Source: an uncultured Allobaculum sp. (GTDB taxonomy: Bacteria > Bacillota_I > Bacilli_A > Erysipelotrichales > Erysipelotrichaceae). From it: a DNA stretch of 5,222 nt. The notes beneath the pieces are model-generated. The model did no database searches, was not told the DNA's origin, and worked only from the letters and a program-made list of their open reading frames with translations. Shown here piece by piece: positions 1 to 4,281 of this stretch (position 1 is the stretch's first letter; the number at the start of each line of letters is the position of its first letter). A program made the translations under genes and the position numbers. The stretch lies in contig CAOKFJ010000153.1 in assembly GCA_948467695.1 (NCBI GenBank), positions 1-5,222 of the forward strand, read 5' to 3'.

Positions 1-1
1 T

Positions 2-187
2 GATGAGCTTTTCATGGTTGCTGTGTTGATTTATTTCACCTGTCCGACCGGTTTTGGAACGGTCATGCAGCTAGGTCCGCTGTATCGCAGCGAAAAGGAA
101 GAAGGCGTAGCTTCAGGCGTGATCACTTTGAACATGATTGTTACGCTGATCGTTTATGTCGGTGTCGCGGTATGGCGCACGATGTAG
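2..187 (+). CDS. C-terminal end of a membrane transporter, probably AEC (auxin efflux carrier) family permease (5' end outside window)
   Basis: The frame starting at base 2 is open from the window edge to a TAG at 185-187 and gives 61 residues. Two hydrophobic segments are visible, at about residues 4-24 and 42-58. They are separated by a short charged loop (YRSEKEEGVAS), and the protein ends in a short WRTM tail. The small residues and proline at the start of the loop region (CPTGFGT), the acidic loop and the final helix resemble the last two helices of AEC family (Mem_trans) permeases, which export or import organic acids and related metabolites across the cytoplasmic membrane. Only about a fifth of a normal protein of some 310 residues is present, so substrate and start cannot be judged. 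Other multi-helix secondary transporters remain possible. A hairpin terminator follows 62 bases downstream, so this is the last gene of its unit. Confidence 0.6.
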   Translation, partial: DELFMVAVLIYFTCPTGFGTVMQLGPLYRSEKEEGVASGVITLNMIVTLIVYVGVAVWRTM

Positions 188-249
188 TGCACTTCGACGC
201 GTGAATGGATACAGAGTTTTTTTGATAAGATGACTCATAGATTTTTATG

Positions 250-293
250 GCGACGGTAGAGTCTGCATAACTGCGGACGATACCGTCGCTTTT
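250..293 (+). terminator. Rho-independent terminator of the transporter unit
   Basis: GCGACGGTA (250-258) pairs perfectly with TACCGTCGC (281-289). Inside it a second stem pairs 261-266 with 273-278 (one T-G wobble) around a 6-base loop. The two stems are separated by a symmetric GA/GA internal loop that could form tandem sheared G-A pairs. Only four T residues (290-293) follow, so the U-tract is weak although the stem is strong. Confidence 0.7.
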
Positions 294-394
294 GTTCACG
301 GATCGATCGGTCCTGCAAGGCGGCAGGATAGAGAATGGAACATGAAACTGCTGCTGTGCAGAAGACTGTATTTGCTGGTTCGAAGAGGAGTTTA

Positions 395-422
395 TTGCAT
401 GTAAAACAGGAAAAAATAAAAT
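395..422 (+). promoter_or_regulatory. Candidate housekeeping (sigma-A type) promoter for the lipoprotein gene
   Basis: TTGCAT (395-400), a 16-base spacer and TAAAAT (417-422) match the -35/-10 consensus at four and five of six positions. The predicted start near 429 gives a leader of about 55 bases. The surrounding stretch is strongly A/T-rich, so the match is only moderately informative. No ECF-type TGTAAC/CGTC pair was found in this gap, so there is no direct sign that the neighbouring sigma factor drives this gene. Confidence 0.5.
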
Positions 423-483
423 TTTTCTGTAATGCAAGAAATAAAAGATCTGCTTCGTGTACAAGGTGAAGGAGGTAGTATTT

Positions 484-1137
484 ATGACAGCCAGACACAT
501 CAGACATATTCATTGCGCGCCACATATCATTGCCGCTTTAACAGTTGTACTTTGCGCCGCTGCACTTGGCGGATGCAAAAAAGAAGAGCCTCATATCGAT
601 GGCACTCAAATATCCTCGGTTCAGTCTTCTTCTCAAAGATCTGCGCAGAACGAGGCGAAAGGCGCAGAAGAGAAAAAAGATTCCACAGACGCAGTCGCCC
701 GGATTGAGGATGACACAGATGCGGTTTCGGGTGGACAGACGGAGCCGATTGAACAAGTCGTGCCGCAAACCGAGCCTGATCCGGAAATCCAGCAGCCTGC
801 TGATTTTTCGAATACGGAAGAACAGGTCGTGCCGGTCAACACAGATCCAACGCCTCATCAGGGAGCGATTGTCTATGACGTCGACACTTTGCTTGCCCAG
901 GCTTCCGATCTTGAAGGACAGCGTGTGCTCGTGATCGGTGATCTTCCGCAGACGCTTGTTCAGGGACCGGATGGAAATCCGGAGATGGTCCTGTACTCCC
1001 CAAATGGAACACGGCTGCGGCTGAAAGGGCACGTGGGCATTGGTTCGTGCGAAGCGAGAATCGGTGGAACACTTTGTTTCGATGAATACGGCCCCTATGT
1101 GCAGGTTGATGACTACGCACCGATTTTGATGCAGTAG
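484..1137 (+). CDS. Secreted lipoprotein with acidic linker and small C-terminal domain of unknown function
   Basis: The 217-residue product has a lipoprotein signal peptide: basic/His N-terminus, hydrophobic core at about residues 13-28 and lipobox LGGC, with Cys31 as the predicted lipidated residue. It should be anchored on the outer face of the membrane. Residues 32 to about 125 form a hydrophilic, low-complexity linker rich in Glu, Asp, Gln, Ser and Pro, with a repeated EQVVP motif (residues 90-94 and 113-117). Residues from about 127 to 217 look folded, with alternating beta-like strands (GQRVLVIGDL, RLRLKG, PYVQVDDY) reminiscent of an OB-fold; this is inference. Cys189 and Cys198 could form a disulfide. 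The start at 484 is chosen over the in-frame GTG at 457 because AAGGAGG lies 8 bases upstream and the signal peptide begins there. A terminator follows 86 bases after the stop, so it is probably monocistronic. I do not recognise the family, and ligand or role are unknown. Confidence 0.85.
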   Translation: MTARHIRHIHCAPHIIAALTVVLCAAALGGCKKEEPHIDGTQISSVQSSSQRSAQNEAKGAEEKKDSTDAVARIEDDTDAVSGGQTEPIEQVVPQTEPDPEIQQPADFSNTEEQVVPVNTDPTPHQGAIVYDVDTLLAQASDLEGQRVLVIGDLPQTLVQGPDGNPEMVLYSPNGTRLRLKGHVGIGSCEARIGGTLCFDEYGPYVQVDDYAPILMQ

Positions 1138-1223
1138 ATGCCGAAGGAACTGCAAAAGCAATACATCGATCAGAGCCTGTTTTACCGGCACAATGTCTTG
1201 GATAATTCATAATGATGCAAATG

Positions 1224-1257
1224 AAAAACACCGCTTGTCACACGAGCGGCGTTTTTT
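1224..1257. terminator. Bidirectional rho-independent terminator between convergent units
   Basis: CCGCTTG (1231-1237) pairs with CGAGCGG (1243-1249) around a TCACA loop with one T-G wobble. After a single A/C mismatch the stem continues with AAAAAC against GTTTTT. The six T's at 1252-1257 serve the plus-strand lipoprotein. The five A's at 1224-1228 give a U-tract on the minus strand, where the structure lies 25 bases beyond the anti-sigma stop codon. Confidence 0.9.
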
Positions 1258-1281
1258 GATAACTGAAAGATATGAAACGCT

Positions 1282-2307
1282 TTATCCTGCAGGACCATAG
1301 ATCGCATCAATGATACGCTGCAGATCGGCATAATTTTCGATTACAGGCGTCAGCCCTTTTTTGGCAAGAAGCGTGTGGAGTTCATGACGCGCGGCAACTG
1401 GTGTATCCGAACCATCGGGATAGTGGAGACGGATTTCCTCCAGGTTTGGCGTTAGCGCAAGAGCGAGAAGCGCCGTTTTTCGATACGCATCCAGATACTC
1501 CTTCGTGATGACAAGGCTTGCGGGATCTGCATCACCTTCAATTGCGACGTATGTCCAGATACAGTTCTGGTCGTCGTATGTGTCGGCTTCGATTGTAAAT
1601 GTGTATGGATAAATGTCTGGAAAAGCCAGGGACATTTGCGCAGTGCTTCCCGCAAAGCCATTGGCATAGGGATACAGGCTGCGGCAGCGTTCGTATATAT
1701 GGACACCATCCTGATAGATGATTTCGTCATCAATTTCGATCTGGTTGACGGGTTTGTCAAACACAGCTGTTTTCGAACCGTTTTTTCCATGCGAAGAGGG
1801 ATAAGCGGAAACCGTGACGCCATAGTAGCCCTGCGCGCTTTCTGCAACATGCACGGAATCGACTCTTGCTACAGGCGACTCGAAGGAAAGAGTCAGACTT
1901 TCCGGTGTCTCTTCGACTGTTTTGACGGTTACATCGCGTGCGGGAAGACGGGTGGAATCCATGAAGATAAATCCTGCCGCACACATGGCAATGATGGCGA
2001 TCACGCCGATGATGGTGATGATGGTGTTCTTTCGGTGGAAACTGCGGTTGACGTTTTTCAGCGCGTTTTCCATCTCTCTATCCTGCTGCTGGGGGACAGG
2101 GGGAGCGGGAAGTTCCTCACGCAGACTATCGAGCAGTGCGTTACAGCCGGAACAGCCGGCAGTGTGTGCTTCAACAAGAGCGTTCGAAGCGGGACTGGCG
2201 ACGCCATCTACATAGAGAGGCAGCAGGTCCTGAACAATCTGGCATTCGTCATCTTTCGATGCGGGCGGTATAGGGGGCAGAGGTCTGCCGTAATCTTTGC
2301 AAGTCAT
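1282..2307 (-). CDS. Membrane-bound zinc-finger anti-sigma factor
   Basis: The 341-residue product should hold the adjacent ECF sigma factor inactive at the membrane until an envelope signal arrives. The cytoplasmic N-terminal part carries a zf-HC2/ZAS-type anti-sigma domain (about residues 20-65): ECQIVQDLLPLYVDG followed by His48-x3-Cys52-x2-Cys55, with Cys22 as the likely fourth ligand. One transmembrane helix spans about residues 95-115 and contains Cys109. An extracytoplasmic domain of roughly 225 residues follows. Its last 90 or so residues resemble, from memory only, the DUF4825-like ends of other Bacillota anti-sigma proteins. The ATG overlaps the sigma stop codon as ATGA and has AAAGGAGG 8 bases upstream within the sigma gene, so translation is probably coupled and keeps the two proteins balanced. 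The signal sensed, and whether release needs proteolysis or a zinc/redox change, cannot be read from the sequence. Confidence 0.88.
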   Translation of the reverse strand: MTCKDYGRPLPPIPPASKDDECQIVQDLLPLYVDGVASPASNALVEAHTAGCSGCNALLDSLREELPAPPVPQQQDREMENALKNVNRSFHRKNTIITIIGVIAIIAMCAAGFIFMDSTRLPARDVTVKTVEETPESLTLSFESPVARVDSVHVAESAQGYYGVTVSAYPSSHGKNGSKTAVFDKPVNQIEIDDEIIYQDGVHIYERCRSLYPYANGFAGSTAQMSLAFPDIYPYTFTIEADTYDDQNCIWTYVAIEGDADPASLVITKEYLDAYRKTALLALALTPNLEEIRLHYPDGSDTPVAARHELHTLLAKKGLTPVIENYADLQRIIDAIYGPAG

Positions 2308-2825
2308 GAGCTTTCCTCCTTTTCTTTGATCGGGTCTGGTTCTTTGTCGGGCGGTTCTTCCTTGCGCAGCTGTTCAAGCCACAAATCGCGCAGCTTCTTT
2401 TTGCCCCGATGGTACATGACGCGGCACCAGGATTCGGATTTATGCATGATTTCACTGATTTCCTGATAGGAAAGCTGACCGAATGTGCGCAGATAGACGA
2501 TTTCCCGAAAAGGATCGTCCAGCTGATGAAGGCAGGAGAAGATGCGGATATCCCTGCGGACATCTTCGCTGGCAAGCGAAATATCATCGATGTTTACGGT
2601 TGGTTTTTGTTTGCGGCAGGCATCGCGAAAGAGATTTTTGGCGATCGCGCACAGCCAGGAGGATAGAGAACTGTCATGACGAAACTGATCAATGCTTTTC
2701 GCGGCTTTCAGAAAAGTCTCCTGCATGAGGTCTTCGCTAAGTGCGGCATCCTGGCAAAGGGAGAAAAGATACAGGTACACTTTGCGCGAGTACTCGTGGT
2801 AAAGCGATTCAAGATCGTGCGGCAT
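2304..2825 (-). CDS. ECF (group 4) RNA polymerase sigma factor
   Basis: This is a 173-residue sigma-70 family protein of typical ECF size. Sigma region 2 covers about residues 5-72, with the core-binding signature DLMQETFLKA at 32-41 and the -10-recognising segment FRHDSSLSSWLCAIAKNLF at 48-66. Region 4 covers about residues 99-148: LSYQEISEIMHKSES is the helix-turn-helix, and the recognition helix is near 130-143. A charged tail (about 150-173, rich in Glu, Lys and Pro) extends past region 4. The start is supported by AAAGGAGG 8 bases upstream. An ECF-type promoter 26 bases upstream suggests self-activation, and the next gene is its anti-sigma partner. Cysteines at 24, 59, 70, 98 and 134 are numerous for such a small protein, but no redox motif is evident. 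The regulon beyond its own operon is unknown. Assignment to the ECF class is secure; the subgroup is not. Confidence 0.95.
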   Translation of the reverse strand: MPHDLESLYHEYSRKVYLYLFSLCQDAALSEDLMQETFLKAAKSIDQFRHDSSLSSWLCAIAKNLFRDACRKQKPTVNIDDISLASEDVRRDIRIFSCLHQLDDPFREIVYLRTFGQLSYQEISEIMHKSESWCRVMYHRGKKKLRDLWLEQLRKEEPPDKEPDPIKEKEESS

Positions 2826-2850
2826 ATCTTCTTCCTCCTTTCACCCCTTA

Positions 2851-2877
2851 GACGCCATCGAGGACGGTTTTGTTACA
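2851..2877 (-). promoter_or_regulatory. ECF-type, probably autoregulatory, promoter of the sigma/anti-sigma operon
   Basis: On the minus strand TGTAAC (2877-2872) is followed by a 17-base spacer and CGTC (2854-2851). This matches the AAC-type -35 and CG-type -10 of Bacillus ECF sigma factors; the published sigma-X form is TGTAAC-N17-CGAC. The predicted start is near 2844, leaving only about 20 leader bases that contain the ribosome binding site (2841-2834). No convincing sigma-A promoter with normal spacing was seen in the same gap. Confidence 0.75.
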
Positions 2878-2950
2878 GTGTAGCGAAACTTTTTGAGATT
2901 CTTTTTCAAAGATGGAATCTGCGTTTGACTGTGCATTAAACAATGCCTTC

Positions 2951-2980
2951 AAAAAGAAAAAAGACTGCTTTGTGCAGTCT
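2951..2980 (-). terminator. Rho-independent terminator of the acetyltransferase gene
   Basis: On the minus strand AGACTGC (2980-2974) pairs perfectly with GCAGTCT (2968-2962) around a 5-base ACAAA loop and runs into a long T-rich tract (2961-2951, ten of eleven T). It lies 11 bases after the stop codon. It also shields the downstream ECF promoter from readthrough. Confidence 0.92.
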
Positions 2981-2991
2981 GAGATTTGCGT

Positions 2992-3549
2992 TCACTCGTA
3001 AATGTATTCCATCAGTTCGAAAGGAAGAACGCCTTCATCTTCAAGCAGAACATCCGCGCATCCGCAAGAAACAAAACCGCAGCGAAGATAGAGGTTTTTT
3101 GCCGGTTTGTTGCCGACAATCAGATTGAGACGAAGAGAATCGATATGAGAACTGCGTTTTTCTTTGATCAGCCGCATGAGGAACCAGTCGCTTGCGTGCA
3201 TGCCGGTAAATCCGGGACGAATGGTAAAGAGATGGATGGATCTGGGAGAAGTGCCTTTCCATAAAACATATTCTTCGCCTTCAAGTTCTTCATTGACTTT
3301 GGCAGCGCCGGCAAGTTTGCCGTCAATGGCGAGAATCACCATCTCGCCGCGCTCGATCGCGTCGCGGACTGTTTCTTCATTGGGGTAGATTCCCCAGTGC
3401 CATAAAGGATAGTTCTTGCGCTTTTCAAGCTCAGCGATGACTTCCTGATACATTTCGCAAAGCGCATCAACATCCTGCATTGAAGCAGGGCGAACAGATG
3501 CGCGGGCATCCAGAGAGGAAGCAGAATCGGGATGGATGGAAGAGGGCAT
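2992..3549 (-). CDS. GNAT family N-acetyltransferase
   Basis: The 185-residue product should transfer an acetyl group from acetyl-CoA to an amine of unknown substrate in the cytoplasm. The fold order is visible: VRPASMQDVDAL (19-30) begins strand 1 and helix 1; YPNEETVRDAIERGEM (55-70) follows; GKLAGAAKVN (77-86) is the central hairpin; IHLFTIRPGFTG (105-116) is motif A with the CoA pyrophosphate loop; and LRLNLIVGNKPAKNLYLRCGF (139-159) is motif B. Motif A is degenerate: the usual Q/R-x-x-G-x-G/A loop reads GFTGMHA, keeping only the central Gly116. The first 17 residues are a Ser/Ala-rich extension. The start at 3549 has AAGGAG 7 bases upstream. It has its own promoter and terminator, so it is probably monocistronic and divergent from marR. 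The substrate could be a small metabolite, antibiotic or protein terminus; nothing in the context decides. Confidence 0.87.
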   Translation of the reverse strand: MPSSIHPDSASSLDARASVRPASMQDVDALCEMYQEVIAELEKRKNYPLWHWGIYPNEETVRDAIERGEMVILAIDGKLAGAAKVNEELEGEEYVLWKGTSPRSIHLFTIRPGFTGMHASDWFLMRLIKEKRSSHIDSLRLNLIVGNKPAKNLYLRCGFVSCGCADVLLEDEGVLPFELMEYIYE

Positions 3550-3568
3550 AGGGAATCTCCTTGTTGTT

Positions 3569-3597
3569 AGTGATTGTCTGTGATTGTCTGAATCACT
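3569..3597. repeat. Tandem 10-mer within competing inverted repeats in the acetyltransferase leader
   Basis: TGATTGTCTG occurs twice in tandem (3571-3590). AGTGATT (3569-3575) is complementary to AATCACT (3591-3597). The second copy also gives GTGATT (3580-3585) complementary to AATCAC (3591-3596) with a 5-base loop. These two pairings exclude each other. The block lies just downstream of the predicted minus-strand transcription start, in the 5' leader of the GNAT gene. Confidence 0.75.
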
Positions 3598-3610
3598 TTA
3601 TTTTCGTCTG

Positions 3611-3619
3611 ATTCTAGCA
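3611..3619 (-). promoter_or_regulatory. Extended -10 promoter of the acetyltransferase gene
   Basis: The minus strand reads TGCTAGAAT: the extended TGN motif joined to TAGAAT, five of six matches to TATAAT. No good -35 hexamer lies at 17 bases (TCAATT), which fits an extended -10 promoter. Predicted start is near 3604, giving a leader of about 55 bases that contains the tandem and inverted repeats. Confidence 0.65.
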
Positions 3620-3629
3620 TATTTCCCTG

Positions 3630-3641
3630 TCTCAATTGAGA
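3630..3641. promoter_or_regulatory. Twelve-base perfect palindrome at the -35 position of the acetyltransferase promoter
   Basis: TCTCAATTGAGA is perfectly self-complementary. It sits where the -35 box of the minus-strand promoter (-10 at 3616-3611) would be, so a dimeric regulator bound here would affect that promoter. Its identity as an operator is inferred from position and symmetry only. Confidence 0.4.
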
Positions 3642-3698
3642 ACAAAGGCGGTAAAAAGAAGAGGAAGCAGGCAAAAAGGAAGCACTTTCCACTCAAAA

Positions 3699-3714
3699 TG
3701 TTGATCTGTCAACA
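3699..3714. promoter_or_regulatory. Operator-like palindrome overlapping the marR -35 box, probably MarR autoregulatory site
   Basis: TGTTGA (3699-3704) and TCAACA (3709-3714) are perfect inverted half-sites separated by 4 bases. The 16-base length and its position over the -35 hexamer are typical for dimeric MarR family repressors, which often control their own genes. The TTGA/TCAA core also recalls FabT operators, but with different half-site spacing. Confidence 0.6.
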
Positions 3715-3729
3715 AAATGGGCATACACT
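3701..3729 (+). promoter_or_regulatory. Promoter of the marR-degV operon, predicting a leaderless mRNA
   Basis: TTGATC (3701-3706), a 17-base spacer and TACACT (3724-3729) form a sigma-A type promoter with four of six matches in each box and ideal spacing. With the last -10 base at -7, the start of transcription falls at or next to 3736, the A of the marR ATG. Confidence 0.68.
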
Positions 3730-3735
3730 GCACTC

Positions 3736-4281
3736 ATGAACCATACAGAACGGATTTTTGAATTTCTGCTTGCCGTCAATACACTCGAAAAACAGATGAA
3801 TCGTCTGCGCAGTGTATATATGGAGGAAATCGGACTCAACGGCGCCGAACTCCTGCCTTTGCTGCTGCTGTACTCGCACCCCGAAGGCCTGCGCCCCGAT
3901 GAGTTCATCCACCTGACCAGAACGGACAAAGCCCAGATCTCCCGTTCGCTCAAAAATCTGAGTCGAACCGGATGGATCGAAAAAGAAGCGCCGGGTGTTT
4001 ACCGCGCCCGCTATAAACTGACATCAAAGGGCTGCGCGCTCATGGAGCATGTTGCAGAGCAGTCCGCCGGTGTGTTCAAAAAAGCGCATTCGGCTGTGGG
4101 TGATGAAGAATGGAGCGCTTTTTATGATTTCGCTCAGGCGCTGAGCGAAGAAATCGAAGAAATGGTGAGCGCGCGAAAAGCCAGGCGTACGGAACTGAGC
4201 CATTCGTTTGAGAACAGAATACGAACCGCTCAGGAAGCGCAGCCGCTCGCAAGCGAAACCACCAAGGAGGAAATGAAATGA
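3736..4281 (+). CDS. MarR family transcriptional regulator
   Basis: This 181-residue winged helix-turn-helix protein probably acts as a dimeric repressor that releases DNA on binding a small ligand. Helix 1 of the dimerisation region is at about residues 4-30. The DNA-binding domain covers about 35-100, with recognition helix KAQISRSLKNLSRTG at 65-79 and wing YRARYKLTSKG at 89-99. The usual Asp-x-Arg of the wing is not evident, although Arg90 and Arg92 are present. Helices from about 104 to 145 complete the dimer interface. The last 35 residues are a hydrophilic extension longer than is usual for the family (about 140-150). No ribosome binding site precedes the ATG and no other in-frame start gives a full helix 1, so the start rests on the protein and on the promoter. 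It overlaps degV by ATGA, placing both in one operon. The operator-like palindrome at 3699-3714 suggests self-repression. The ligand is unknown; a fatty acid or acyl-thioester is one guess from the partner gene. Confidence 0.93.
   Translation: MNHTERIFEFLLAVNTLEKQMNRLRSVYMEEIGLNGAELLPLLLLYSHPEGLRPDEFIHLTRTDKAQISRSLKNLSRTGWIEKEAPGVYRARYKLTSKGCALMEHVAEQSAGVFKKAHSAVGDEEWSAFYDFAQALSEEIEEMVSARKARRTELSHSFENRIRTAQEAQPLASETTKEEMK

Larger units (their letters stand above)
188..483. other. Gene-poor gap between transporter and lipoprotein
   Basis: These 296 bases hold the terminator at 250-293, a short stem (311-316 with 323-328, TCCTGC/GCAGGA), a candidate promoter at 395-422 and the lipoprotein ribosome binding site at 469-475. 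Overlapping open frames here have poor start contexts and no recognisable protein features. A 20-codon leucine- and arginine-rich frame at 342-404 is reported only as a weak finding. Confidence 0.6.

Noticed and set aside
343..368. TGAAAC upstream of the lipoprotein as an ECF -35 box
   Set aside because: No CGTC or CGTA lies 16-17 bases downstream, so the second box is missing.
457..483. Upstream GTG start adding nine residues to the lipoprotein
   Set aside because: The ATG at 484 has AAGGAGG 8 bases before it and starts a normal lipoprotein signal peptide; the GTG has no site, and the extension contains the binding-site bases themselves.
538..1191. Minus-strand open frame of 217 codons across the lipoprotein gene
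   Set aside because: The opposite strand encodes a signal peptide with lipobox and a proper ribosome binding site; the antisense translation has no plausible start context or motif.
2008..2025. Tandem GATGATGGT repeat in the anti-sigma gene
   Set aside because: It encodes Ile/Thr residues of the transmembrane helix and is explained by codon repetition in a hydrophobic segment.
1636..2466. Long plus-strand open frame of 276 codons opposite the sigma and anti-sigma genes
   Set aside because: It is antisense to two clearly recognisable, coupled genes, has no ribosome binding site and its translation shows no domain; it is a shadow of their codon use.
2896..2946. Short inverted repeats upstream of the ECF promoter (AGATTC/GAATCT and GCATT/AATGC)
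   Set aside because: Stems are only 5-6 bases, A/T-rich and not placed over a promoter element; they are expected by chance in such sequence.
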